Origin: an uncultured Clostridia bacterium
GTDB taxonomy: Bacteria; Bacillota; Clostridia; TANB77; CAG-508
DNA: 21,429 nucleotides
Direction of reading: 5' to 3'
Assembly: GCA_948745425.1 (NCBI GenBank)
Contig: CAPZDM010000027.1
Location: 1 to 21,429 of the forward strand
A program made the translations under genes and the position numbers. Positions 1 to 7,830 of this stretch are shown here, piece after piece (positions within the stretch are counted from its first letter, which is position 1; every line of letters begins with the position of its first letter). The notes under the pieces were generated by a model, which was not told where the DNA came from, ran no database searches, and saw nothing but the letters and a program-made list of their open reading frames with translations.

Positions 1-79
1 TTTTTATTTTAACATGTCCTTATCTTTTTTGTCTAATTTAGTATAACCTATCCAGGTCAAAAAATATAATAATTTTGGC

Positions 80-129
80 TTATTAAAGTTGAACTTTAAT
101 AAAAATTATAGTAAACTAAATGTAGTTTA
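80..129 (+). promoter_or_regulatory. Two palindromes over a candidate promoter of the 503-residue gene
   Basis: A perfect inverted repeat with 11-bp arms and a one-base centre spans 80-102 (TTATTAAAGTT, G, AACTTTAATAA). A second, with 7-bp arms (TAAACTA / TAGTTTA), spans 112-129. A possible sigma-A promoter uses TTGAAC (89-94) and TAAACT (112-117) with a 17-base spacer, so each palindrome would cover one promoter hexamer. The -10 match is weak. A repressor operator is the natural reading, but this is inference. Confidence 0.4.
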
Positions 130-171
130 AATCAAGGAGAAATCAAATAAATTATAACTTAGAGCTTAAAA

Positions 172-1683
172 ATGTTGAAATCTAGGGAGTTCCCCAGCGA
201 AAAAAACTCATACTTGTATGATACAGAAATGGCAGAACAATTATTAATAGAATATAATAAGATAATAAAAAAGGAAAAAGAGAGTAGTATACAAGAAATT
301 TTAAAAGATATTGTGGAATTAGAATATAGAATTAAAGAATATGAGAAAGATGAAGGAAAAGAAAAGTTATCAGAGGACGAAAAGACAGCAATAATTGAAC
401 AGTTAGATAAATTAATGTCAAACTGTGAAAATTTAAAAACAGAAGATTTACAAGATAGATTATTTTCAATAAGGGAAATATATAATGAAAATTTAGAAAA
501 CTATAGTTATGCAATTAGAGATGTTATTGTGAGTAAAATTTCTTCAGTACAGACAAAATTAATTATAAAGAAGGTTAGAGAAGGAGCATTAGATTTATAT
601 GATGATATCTCTAAAGAAGACGAAGAGAACTTACGAGTTATAATATATAATAAGATATATGAAATTATGCAAGGGAACAACCCCAATATACAAGATGTAG
701 TTAATAGGCTAAAATTAGAAGTGATGAATAGAACAGATGCAGTATATGATCCAAAGATATATAAATTACTAGATTCTGTAGAAAAAGAAGAAGAGCAAAA
801 TACACAAGAAGATATGCATGAACACGAAATTGCTTCTCAAAGCGAAATACTACCAGCATTATCGAAACGATCAAAAGGTAGATTTAATTTATCGCGAATT
901 TTACAAGTTTTAAAGGGGGATACGATTAGAATTGGTAATCAAACAATGAAACTTGAATCTACAGTACAATTGAAGGATAAAACTATTAAAGTAAGAGATT
1001 TGGCAAACATTAATATGAAATGGTTAGCTGAACAAATGCCAGAGGAAATGTTAGTGCTCATAGAAGAGGTAAAAAGATTAAAAGAAGAGGAACATTTTGA
1101 GGGAGAATCATATTTACCAGATAAAAAAACACCAATATATGACTTCTTTAAAGGTTATCAAGATACAGAGAGGGCATTTACTTTCTATGATGAAGAAGGA
1201 ATAGAATTAAAATTTGAAATATCAGCATATTATAACTCTATCATAATAAGAAATGGAGATGATACATGGAAAAAAAGTTTTGAATTGATATATAACAGTG
1301 AGCGTGAAGAACTAGACTTAGAATTCAAAATTAAAACATATACTGAATTTATAGACAAAATAGTTGGAAGTAATATATCTCAACAATTCTGCAATGAATT
1401 TGGAACTTATTTTGAAAAAAGGGCAATAAATGGTAAACATTATAAAGATATGTATCCTACAATAAAAGAGCTACCAATTTATAGAAACTTACAAGAAAGT
1501 TATGATTACCTAAAAGAGGAATGTAAAAAAACAGAAAAGGTATTTAGAGATAAAGAAGCTAAAAATAGAGAAGAATTTTATAAAAAAGATAATTTTAAGA
1601 ATTCTTTAAAAGTTGTTAATGAGATGGATGAAGAAGAGCCCCCTATAGAACCACCAAAAAGAAACATAGGAGGAAGAGAATAA
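172..1683 (+). CDS. Unrecognised 503-residue acidic, charged protein
   Basis: I do not recognise this protein. It is rich in Glu, Lys and Asp, has no signal peptide or membrane segment, and residues about 20-110 look helical and possibly coiled-coil. A more ordered middle (about 235-330) contains a Thr/Ile/Lys-rich stretch followed by a helical WLAEQMPEEM segment. The C-terminus is Pro-rich (EEEPPIEPPKR) and ends in GGRE. An in-frame stop at 160-162 means ATG 172 is the earliest ATG. It has no good ribosome site nearby: the only AAGGAG (134-139) is about 32 bases upstream, so the true start or translation control is uncertain. It converges on dnaC and shares its terminator. A cytoplasmic role is all that can be said. 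Confidence 0.75.
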   Translation: MLKSREFPSEKNSYLYDTEMAEQLLIEYNKIIKKEKESSIQEILKDIVELEYRIKEYEKDEGKEKLSEDEKTAIIEQLDKLMSNCENLKTEDLQDRLFSIREIYNENLENYSYAIRDVIVSKISSVQTKLIIKKVREGALDLYDDISKEDEENLRVIIYNKIYEIMQGNNPNIQDVVNRLKLEVMNRTDAVYDPKIYKLLDSVEKEEEQNTQEDMHEHEIASQSEILPALSKRSKGRFNLSRILQVLKGDTIRIGNQTMKLESTVQLKDKTIKVRDLANINMKWLAEQMPEEMLVLIEEVKRLKEEEHFEGESYLPDKKTPIYDFFKGYQDTERAFTFYDEEGIELKFEISAYYNSIIIRNGDDTWKKSFELIYNSEREELDLEFKIKTYTEFIDKIVGSNISQQFCNEFGTYFEKRAINGKHYKDMYPTIKELPIYRNLQESYDYLKEECKKTEKVFRDKEAKNREEFYKKDNFKNSLKVVNEMDEEEPPIEPPKRNIGGRE

Positions 1684-1685
1684 AA

Positions 1686-1715
1686 AAATAACAATGGATA
1701 TATCCATTGTTATTT
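1686..1715. terminator. Bidirectional terminator, perfect 15-bp arms
   Basis: Positions 1686-1700 are the exact reverse complement of 1701-1715, flanked by an A run on the left and a T-rich stretch on the right. It lies between two convergent genes and includes the dnaC stop codon, so it can serve both strands. Confidence 0.85.
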
Positions 1716-2711
1716 CTTTATAAACCTTATATCATCTCCAAAGAACCTACAAATATTGTAATAACCTACTAATCTAGAAACAATACGTTCATCATAGTTC
1801 TTAAACAAATTATCAATATTTAGGTTTGTAGAAATAATAGTTTTCGTTATATGATTATTTTGATTTAATAATCTAGTATTAATTATATTAAATAATTCAG
1901 CAAATTTTAGAGCATTAATGTTTTCAGTACCCAAGTCATCAATTATAAGTAAATCAACAGTTAGGGTATTATTATAAATATTATCAGACGAATTCTCTTT
2001 ACCGAATTTATAATCAATAATGGAATCTAACATAGAAGAAGCTGATTGATATAAAATAGTCTTATCAGCCTTCAATAATTCATTAGCAATACAGTTAGAA
2101 AGAAAGGTTTTTCCAAGACCAGTATTACCAATAAATAATAAATTTTTCTCTTCAGGGTCATCAAAATTTTCTATAAAATGTTCTGCTATTTTCTTTATGT
2201 TTTCTATATTATCTCTAGGGGAAATATTAGCCTTAAACTTTCCTTGATTTACCTCTGTAGAATACAAAGATAGATCAAAAGTAGAGAAATTTTCCTTGTT
2301 TAAATCTCCAATATTAGATGAATTATATTTTAAATTAAATAATTTTTGTTTAATGCAACTACAAAGAACAGTTTTATTATTCTCATCTAAAACATATCCA
2401 GTATCATTACATAATTTACATTCATAATCTGGTACAAAGAAATTATCAGGTAAATTAAGGCTTTTTAAGGTATTTTCTTTTTCTGTTTTAAGTTTTTCAA
2501 ACTCTTCTTTTAACTCTTTTAACTTTTGGGAATTATTTTCTAAAATAACTTTTGAAATCATTATTGCATAATTATTTAGCTTAGAATTAAGTTCCTCTAA
2601 TCTAGGATAATCCTTATAAAGCGAGGCTTTTTTATATTCAAAATTTGTATTAGCTACAAAACGTTTTTTTTCATATTCTTTTAACAATTGCTTTAAAACT
2701 AAATCAGACAA
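1710..2711 (-). CDS. dnaC: DnaC/DnaI-type helicase-loader ATPase
   Basis: An AAA+ ATPase of the family that loads the replicative helicase at origins and stalled forks. The N-terminal third is helical and charged. It is followed by a Cys cluster (C98, C101, C117, C119), as in the zinc-binding N-domain of DnaI-like loaders. The ATPase domain has Walker A GNTGLGKT (about 195-202), Walker B LLIIDDLG (about 254-261), a sensor-like STN (about 294-296) and a conserved SRL arginine (R313). At 333 residues the length is normal. Translation starts at TTG 2711, eight bases after a clean AGGAGG. It follows the DnaD gene by 12 bases, the usual clostridial pair. Chromosomal and phage or plasmid loaders look alike. 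The neighbouring DnaD and the Zn motif favour the chromosomal type. Confidence 0.9.
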   Translation of the reverse strand: MSDLVLKQLLKEYEKKRFVANTNFEYKKASLYKDYPRLEELNSKLNNYAIMISKVILENNSQKLKELKEEFEKLKTEKENTLKSLNLPDNFFVPDYECKLCNDTGYVLDENNKTVLCSCIKQKLFNLKYNSSNIGDLNKENFSTFDLSLYSTEVNQGKFKANISPRDNIENIKKIAEHFIENFDDPEEKNLLFIGNTGLGKTFLSNCIANELLKADKTILYQSASSMLDSIIDYKFGKENSSDNIYNNTLTVDLLIIDDLGTENINALKFAELFNIINTRLLNQNNHITKTIISTNLNIDNLFKNYDERIVSRLVGYYNICRFFGDDIRFIKK

Positions 2712-2723
2712 AACGACTACCTC

Positions 2724-3725
2724 CTAAGTATTAACAGTCTCCTTTTTATTATCAATATAATTTTGACTATTTGCATATAAATTATCAAAATTACTATAAT
2801 TTCTTTGCTCATAATTGTTATATTTTGATTTCTTCTCTAACTCTTTAATATTTTTTTGTTGAGATTTATACTCAGCTAAAAAGTTTTGGACATCTTCAGA
2901 AGTTTTCAAATTTCTATCATGCCAACCACTTATAATTACATTTAGGTAATCAAAAGAAGGGTTGGTCTTTGAAGTTGTTTTCTTTAATGCTATTTCAATT
3001 ACATCTAAAGGATAATTATATTCAATAGACCACTTCTCAATATATGCAGCCTCATACTCTGTTAAAGGTCTTGCTAGACCTAACTTTTTAGAAATTGTAT
3101 TTTTGATTTTTTGTAGTTTTCCTTGTTTTTCAGAATATATTTCCAAATCAGAATAGGTCTTTATACCATTTTTTGCCCAGGCATCTGCTACTGTTTGCAA
3201 ATAATTTCTATGAAGGGCTGATTTCTTATAACAATAATTAAATAAAGCAATCATAACTTCTTCATCAAATAAATATTTTTTAAACCATAAATCTATATCA
3301 GAATACCAAGAAGGTGTCATAATACCTTGGAAGAAAGATGTATTAATTGTTTCAACAGCCTTTGCACGATATTGATTTTTAGTGTTTTTTTCTATATCTG
3401 CAGCAGATAATGCAACTTTTGGTTTATATAAATGATGAAGTTCGATTACCTTTAAATTATTTAGTATATATCCAGTAGTCTTTTTTGTAAGGACCCCTAC
3501 TTCTTCCCAGTATTTTAAAGCATCTTGGATAACATTAATATGAAGAGCTAATTTTTTAGACATATCATTAAACTTTACCTCTTTCCCATATTTTGAGATA
3601 AAAGTTAGGTAAAGGAATACCTTTATATAATCTCCAGGTGCTTGAGGTAAATATTCTGTAAAGAAAATATCAGGTATATCAGTAGTAGAAAAAAGTATTG
3701 ATTCATCATTATGCTCTATTTTCAT
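2724..3725 (-). CDS. dnaD: DnaD-domain primosome protein
   Basis: Replication-restart and initiation protein of the DnaD/DnaB family, which remodels DNA at origins and brings in the helicase loader. The first 110 residues look like a winged-helix domain. The C-terminal part carries the DnaD-family signature Y-x3-I-x3-W as YLNVIISGW, preceded by the typical LTEYEAAYIEKW helix. The end is Lys/Asn-rich and probably flexible. A longer reading from GTG 3737 is unlikely because that GTG overlaps the ribosome site AAGGAG. ATG 3725, 11 bases downstream of AAGGAG, gives 333 residues. It is followed closely by dnaC. It has its own promoter, which overlaps the end of the upstream PrgI-like gene, so it may be transcribed both alone and with the secretion genes. 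Confidence 0.88.
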   Translation of the reverse strand: MKIEHNDESILFSTTDIPDIFFTEYLPQAPGDYIKVFLYLTFISKYGKEVKFNDMSKKLALHINVIQDALKYWEEVGVLTKKTTGYILNNLKVIELHHLYKPKVALSAADIEKNTKNQYRAKAVETINTSFFQGIMTPSWYSDIDLWFKKYLFDEEVMIALFNYCYKKSALHRNYLQTVADAWAKNGIKTYSDLEIYSEKQGKLQKIKNTISKKLGLARPLTEYEAAYIEKWSIEYNYPLDVIEIALKKTTSKTNPSFDYLNVIISGWHDRNLKTSEDVQNFLAEYKSQQKNIKELEKKSKYNNYEQRNYSNFDNLYANSQNYIDNKKETVNT

Positions 3726-3764
3726 ATTAGTGTTCACTCCTTGTATAACAATTCTAATTATCGA

Positions 3765-3793
3765 ATTATATCATCTTCTGTTGAATTTTACAA
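3765..3793 (-). promoter_or_regulatory. Promoter of the dnaD-dnaC pair
   Basis: On the minus strand, TTGTAA (3788-3793) and TATAAT (3765-3770) are separated by exactly 17 bases. The -35 overlaps the stop codon of the upstream membrane gene. A perfect -10 and correct spacing make this a credible sigma-A promoter. Confidence 0.7.
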
Positions 3794-4078
3794 TGAAATT
3801 TTATTATATAAATAAACTTTTTGTGAAAAAGCGAACTTTAATAAGTAAGACAATGCATAAATGATATTTTCATGATTAAATCCTACAAAGCAAAAAATGA
3901 CAACAGGAAAGCATAAAACAATTATAACAAAGATTTTAATATACAAAGTATGAAAAATAAAATTAGCAATACAAAAAATAAATAAACACCATAAAGCAAT
4001 AATTATAACAGAAGAATAATCCAAAAAGCCGAATAATTTACTTGATAAATTATAATTTTGTGGAATTATAAATTTCAA
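3788..4078 (-). CDS. PrgI/VirB3-like small membrane protein (putative T4SS)
   Basis: A 96-residue protein with a short N-terminal IPQNY segment, an LFGFLDY stretch, and two adjacent hydrophobic helices (about 21-45 and 48-68), then a short cytoplasmic tail. This layout matches the PrgI family, the Gram-positive counterpart of VirB3, which sits beside the VirB4 ATPase in the conjugation channel. Start is TTG 4078, seven bases after GGGAGG. The preceding gene's TAG stop abuts that ribosome site, showing translational linkage. The assignment depends on the two-helix layout plus neighbours (VirB6-, VirB2- and VirD4-like); sequence motifs in this family are weak. No VirB4 partner is in the window. 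Confidence 0.6.
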   Translation of the reverse strand: MKFIIPQNYNLSSKLFGFLDYSSVIIIALWCLFIFCIANFIFHTLYIKIFVIIVLCFPVVIFCFVGFNHENIIYALSYLLKFAFSQKVYLYNKISL

Positions 4079-4090
4079 AATATCACCTCC

Positions 4091-4960
4091 CTATTTCATA
4101 AATGTTCTTAGCATATACATACTATCTGAGATTTCAGTATTAATTCCACCAATGAATTCTCTTACATAAGAATTAGACTTTATTAATGCAAACAAAGAAC
4201 CAATTAATAATAATTTAGAGGTAATATCTTGGGAATTATAAGTAATAGAAAACATCACTATTAAAATGATAGAAGCCAAAAGCTCTATAAAAAGAAGAGC
4301 TATAAAGCTTTTTAACCAGCACTTAAAAAATATAGAAGTACTTGGGGTAGAAAGCGATAAAAAAGCAAAAGGAGAAATCAATATAAACACTTTAATCATA
4401 ATATAGCGTACAGAATAAGAAAAAATAATATTAAAAAAACTAAATGAAAATATGATTTTCAAAATACCATCTATAGAAAAGATATTATTAGAAAAATTTT
4501 CTAAAAAGATTATAGCATTTGCTTGATTAATCAATTCTGAAAAGCAAATATCACCACCTAAAAGTTCATGCCCTAAAGTCCTTATCGCTTGAGATAATAA
4601 AGAATTAATAAAGATTAGTTCTTCACAAATAAAAAGGCTAGAATTCATTAATAATCCTCCAAGTAAAACCTTAAAGAAAAATTGTGAAGGCTTTTGCACA
4701 TTATCTTGAAGAACTCCAAGAGAAGAGAGAAGATAAGTAAGACCATAGTATAGCACAAATCCCAAAAGTAAGGAGTTGGCTATTAATAAAAATCCATTAG
4801 ATGTAGTTGTACCAAATATCTTTTCAAAATAATAGGAATTTAATATATCAGTATCTATAAATGTGATATTATCTAAAGCTGAATAAATCGTACTATCAAT
4901 AGAGGAGAAGAGATTTCCAAACAAAGAATTAATAGTCTCAATAATAGAATTACTATTCAT
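4091..4960 (-). CDS. VirB6/TrbL-like polytopic membrane protein
   Basis: A 289-residue hydrophobic protein with about six transmembrane segments (roughly 52-80, 95-125, 160-180, 182-205, 212-240 and 248-262). An N-terminal region of about 45 residues precedes the first helix. It has no recognisable catalytic motif. Position and topology match the VirB6/TrbL-like core channel subunit of Gram-positive type IV secretion systems. It starts at ATG 4960 after AGGAGG, 17 bases past the pilin-like gene, and its TAG stop touches the ribosome site of the next gene. Function is inferred from topology and context. A generic membrane protein remains possible. Confidence 0.6.
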   Translation of the reverse strand: MNSNSIIETINSLFGNLFSSIDSTIYSALDNITFIDTDILNSYYFEKIFGTTTSNGFLLIANSLLLGFVLYYGLTYLLSSLGVLQDNVQKPSQFFFKVLLGGLLMNSSLFICEELIFINSLLSQAIRTLGHELLGGDICFSELINQANAIIFLENFSNNIFSIDGILKIIFSFSFFNIIFSYSVRYIMIKVFILISPFAFLSLSTPSTSIFFKCWLKSFIALLFIELLASIILIVMFSITYNSQDITSKLLLIGSLFALIKSNSYVREFIGGINTEISDSMYMLRTFMK

Positions 4961-4977
4961 TAAAAAACCTCCTAGAA

Positions 4978-5328
4978 TTAAGAAATAAGACTCTCAATTA
5001 AAGATATAATCAAATCCAAAGAAATAATAAAAGCATATGAAATAAAAGCAGTTCTAATTAATTTCTTTCCAGCTCTTATTCTTTCTTCATCTCCAAAGCT
5101 AAATTTCTGCATTAAAAACCCACAACCTATTGAAACTGCAGCAGCAGGGGTAGCAATTGCTACAATATATTTTTCTACTTTTTCAAACGCAGAAACAATA
5201 TTATTAACTAATTTGGGATATCCAGCAAAACAAGAGCCTGACAAAGAAAATAAAATACATAAAAATATGTTAAAAGTAAATAAAGAGTAATAAAAAATTT
5301 TTGAATTGATTTTGATTTTTGATTTCAT
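4978..5328 (-). CDS. VirB2/TrbC-like pilin-type membrane protein
   Basis: A 116-residue protein with an N-terminal hydrophobic signal-like helix (about 13-34) ending in GSCFAG, a plausible leader-peptidase site. A polar helix follows, then a hydrophobic helix rich in Ala and Gly (about 53-70), a charged loop FGDEERIRAGKK, and a second hydrophobic helix (about 92-114). Two helices separated by a short basic loop after a cleavable leader is the VirB2/TrbC pilin layout. ATG 5328 follows AGGAGG by five bases. It lies between the coupling ATPase and the VirB6-like gene. Pilin identity is inferred. Confidence 0.6.
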   Translation of the reverse strand: MKSKIKINSKIFYYSLFTFNIFLCILFSLSGSCFAGYPKLVNNIVSAFEKVEKYIVAIATPAAAVSIGCGFLMQKFSFGDEERIRAGKKLIRTAFISYAFIISLDLIISLIESLIS

Positions 5329-5373
5329 AAGAACCTCCTAATATATAAAATTTATGAAAAATTATTGTAGAAG

Positions 5374-5386
5374 CGAGCATTGCTCG
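5374..5386. repeat. GC-rich palindrome in the virD4-virB2 gap
   Basis: CGAGCA-T-TGCTCG is a perfect 6+1+6 palindrome in an 89-base gap between two genes of the same operon. It stands out from the roughly 75% AT surroundings. The neighbouring minus-strand bases hold a second small inverted repeat (GTTG-TTT-CAAC). It lacks a T run, so it is more likely an RNA processing or protein site than a terminator. Confidence 0.4.
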
Positions 5387-5417
5387 TCCGTGTGTTGAAA
5401 CAACATTCAATATGTAA

Positions 5418-7136
5418 CTAATTACATATTTCCATATCTTTATCTAACATAAAATATGGAACAAGATTTAATTTCTGAGGTGGTAATATTTGAGAACCAT
5501 TAGAAATAAATGCAACACAGGAAAAAGTTTCTAGTTCTCGTGTAAAAAAATTAGTGTCAAAAATATAGTCAGACTGAGTATAACGGCTAATACTTTCAGA
5601 AGAACTCATTTTATGAGAATAGAGTGAATTAATAATACTATTTGAATTAGAATCATTAGAATTCTCTGAAAAACCAATAGAGACCTTATCTTTTTCTTCT
5701 TTACCTATTTGCTTTTGGGCATCCTCTACAGTAAAGATATCATCAGTTCTAAACCAAAATTTGTTAATTAGATTTTGCACAATAACCTTTACAGTATATT
5801 GATTATTAATTGAACTTAAAAGAGAAGTATAACTTTGTGTTGCAACAATATTAATACATTTTGCCTCTCTGGACTGTGCGAAAAAATTAGCATCAGTATC
5901 TGTAACATATTCATGATACTCATCACTTATAAAAGCAACACTTCTAAGAGTGCTACTAGGATGAGCAAGACGAGTCATTACCTCTGATTGAAAGTCTAAT
6001 TTTAGATATGCAGCTATAATCTTAGAAAGATTTCTGTATTCTGAAATATTCATATTTAAAACTACAATTTTCCCATTGTTTACAACATCAGAAAAGCCAT
6101 GAAAATTTAATTCACATCGGTCTGGGCAAAATATCTTTTGAATACTATAATCAGAAACAAAACAACCTGTTATTCTAGTTATTTCAGATTTTAAAATAGA
6201 AGAAGTTCTAGTATCTAAAGAAATAAACTCTTTTTCGAAAAATTCAATAGAAGAATATAAATTATGAATATCCTCAATAGAAAATGCTCCAGAGAGAAAC
6301 TTTTCCCTTAATAGCTTTATTTTATCTTTATAATAATCTGAAATAGTAATTAATTTATGCAATTCAACAAAGGTAACATATCCATCATTGTAAAGTCTAC
6401 ATAGTTTTATACACTCAGTTAAAACCTGTTCAGCCTTATCTAACCAATAGGACTCAGAATTATTAGGAGAAAATAGAGTAAGAATAGTCTTTAATTTATT
6501 AGCCAATACAGAAGCTTTTAAATTAGGCTTATCTAAAGGATTATATCTAATATTACTATTTAAGCCTATTACAATTAAATCCTTTTTTCTCTTATAGAAA
6601 TCAGTATATTTTTTAACTTGATTATAATAATTTCCCTTAACATCTAAAATCAACATACCTAATTTCTCTTTAAAATCATCACATTTAAATCCTATTAATT
6701 GTTTTGTAAATGGGTACATAGCAGAACTTGTTTTCCCAGTTCCTATAGTACCTGTTATTAAGATATTTTGATATAAACCTTCTTTTGGAATTATTAAAGG
6801 AGTAGCAGTAGAAGAATTAAAAATATTTAAATGTAAATCTTCCATTTGAGTTTTTTGTAGTTTAGAGATTTTGGTATTATTTTTACTAAAAAATAAAGGA
6901 TAAATTAGATTAGAATAAATCAAATTGGATAAGATAAAAAATATTAAATAAAATATCTTAAGTTTTTCCCATAAATCAGAGTGTTCAGGATAAAGATTAA
7001 TAGAACCAAAAGGCAAATCAACTATAATAGTAGGTGAATTATATAAAGGATGAAAAATTATAAAGAGAAGATACAGGGATATGAGTAAAAAGACAATAGT
7101 AAATAGGAATCGCCTAAAAACAGTATTAATAAACAT
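5418..7136 (-). CDS. virD4: VirD4/TraG-type coupling ATPase
   Basis: A membrane-anchored hexameric ATPase that brings DNA or protein substrates to a type IV secretion channel. Two N-terminal transmembrane helices (about 10-30 and 60-84) flank a short outside loop. Walker A is GTIGTGKT (129-136), followed by LILDVKG (about 162-168). Walker B is in VAFISDEYHE (about 400-409), and the VATQS motif (431-435) follows, as in TraG/VirD4 proteins. At 572 residues it is of family size. A Ser/Asn-rich stretch (about 490-520) could be a flexible loop. It starts at ATG 7136 after AGGAGG with eight bases between. It is the first large gene of the leftward operon. With no relaxase nearby, the substrate may be protein or the relaxase may lie elsewhere. 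Confidence 0.85.
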   Translation of the reverse strand: MFINTVFRRFLFTIVFLLISLYLLFIIFHPLYNSPTIIVDLPFGSINLYPEHSDLWEKLKIFYLIFFILSNLIYSNLIYPLFFSKNNTKISKLQKTQMEDLHLNIFNSSTATPLIIPKEGLYQNILITGTIGTGKTSSAMYPFTKQLIGFKCDDFKEKLGMLILDVKGNYYNQVKKYTDFYKRKKDLIVIGLNSNIRYNPLDKPNLKASVLANKLKTILTLFSPNNSESYWLDKAEQVLTECIKLCRLYNDGYVTFVELHKLITISDYYKDKIKLLREKFLSGAFSIEDIHNLYSSIEFFEKEFISLDTRTSSILKSEITRITGCFVSDYSIQKIFCPDRCELNFHGFSDVVNNGKIVVLNMNISEYRNLSKIIAAYLKLDFQSEVMTRLAHPSSTLRSVAFISDEYHEYVTDTDANFFAQSREAKCINIVATQSYTSLLSSINNQYTVKVIVQNLINKFWFRTDDIFTVEDAQKQIGKEEKDKVSIGFSENSNDSNSNSIINSLYSHKMSSSESISRYTQSDYIFDTNFFTRELETFSCVAFISNGSQILPPQKLNLVPYFMLDKDMEICN

Positions 7137-7163
7137 TAGAAATACCTCCTATAAAATATGAAA

Positions 7164-7307
7164 TTAAGCTTTTTTTATGTTGTGAAGTGGATTTCGCAAA
7201 TCTTTGAAAAGTATTGAGTCAAAATAAGCGTAAGATGAATAAAAAACGACTAAAATATTAATAATAAAAGATATGAAAAATAATTTGATCAGGTAATCTA
7301 TACACAA
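7164..7307 (-). CDS. Small 47-residue single-pass membrane peptide
   Basis: A short reading frame from TTG 7307, just after an extended ribosome site (AGGAGGTGA), to TAA at 7164. The middle is one hydrophobic helix (about 5-28, IKLFFISFIINILVVFYSSY), followed by a charged tail. It ends 27 bases before virD4 and directly follows the promoter, so it would be the first gene of the secretion operon. The spacing from AGGAGG to TTG is only three bases. A GTG two bases on would give only 15 codons and act as a leader peptide. No family is recognised. Confidence 0.45.
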   Translation of the reverse strand: MCIDYLIKLFFISFIINILVVFYSSYAYFDSILFKDLRNPLHNIKKA

Positions 7308-7329
7308 TCACCTCCTAAAATTTTTCTAT

Positions 7330-7358
7330 ATATTACAACAAAATTTAACATTTGTCTA
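7330..7358 (-). promoter_or_regulatory. Promoter of the secretion operon
   Basis: Minus strand TAGACA (7353-7358) and TAATAT (7330-7335) with a 17-base spacer. The start point would lie about 10 bases before the small peptide's ribosome site. Its -35 overlaps the -35 of the divergent promoter. Confidence 0.55.
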
Positions 7359-7380
7359 TACTTTTTATAAAAAATATGAT
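7352..7380 (+). promoter_or_regulatory. Divergent promoter of the DUF1858 gene
   Basis: Plus strand TTGTCT (7352-7357) and TATGAT (7375-7380) with a 17-base spacer. It faces away from the secretion-operon promoter and shares its -35 bases, so the two could exclude each other. The leader to the DUF1858 start is about 180 bases, in which I see nothing structured. Confidence 0.5.
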
Positions 7381-7564
7381 AAAATAATTTATAGTTTATT
7401 AAAATTCATGGTGTTAAAATAATGGAGATATTGTAAAAATAGGAGTTGTGGCATTTCAATTAATTATAAAAATATTTAAACTGAATGTAGAGGTACAGCG
7501 CACTGTGACCATAAACAAATCGAAATTATAACAGTTGTATACCTTAGAAAGGAGTGAAATAAAA

Positions 7565-7753
7565 GTGAAAATAGAAAAAACAATGATAATAGGAGAATTA
7601 TTAGAAAGACTTCCAGAAAAAGCAGATATATTAACAGAAGCAGGAATGCATTGTTTAAACTGTGCAATTGCACATGGAGAAACAATAGAAGAAGCTTGTG
7701 AGGCACATGGAATAGATGTGGAAGAACTACTAGAACAATTAAATAAAAAATAG
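7565..7753 (+). CDS. DUF1858 redox-disulfide domain protein
   Basis: A 62-residue stand-alone DUF1858 protein, the domain also called hybrid-cluster-protein-associated redox disulfide domain. The family pattern is present: an N-terminal T-M-x-I-G-E-L-L region, a central GMHCLNCAIAHGE with the CxxC pair, then an acidic helix with ETIEEACEAHGID. The two Cys probably form a redox or metal-binding pair. The biochemical role of the family is not established. GTG 7565 is chosen because AAAGGAG (7549-7555) lies 10 bases upstream. An earlier in-frame TTG at 7535 has no ribosome site. It is divergent from the secretion operon and upstream of the tRNA cluster. Confidence 0.85.
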   Translation: MKIEKTMIIGELLERLPEKADILTEAGMHCLNCAIAHGETIEEACEAHGIDVEELLEQLNKK

Positions 7754-7801
7754 AATACCATAAAAAATTCACAGAAAAAGCAAAAAAATTTCAAAAAACC
7801 G

Positions 7802-7830
7802 TTGACAGATTAGATAATTTGTAGTAATAT
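7802..7830 (+). promoter_or_regulatory. tRNA operon promoter
   Basis: Consensus TTGACA (7802-7807), 17-base spacer, TAATAT (7825-7830), about 45 bases ahead of the first tRNA. Confidence 0.8.

Noticed and set aside
7456..7794. Minus-strand hydrophobic open frames
   Set aside because: They are antisense to the well-supported DUF1858 gene and have no ribosome site; Leu/Phe-rich reading of an A-rich gene is expected.
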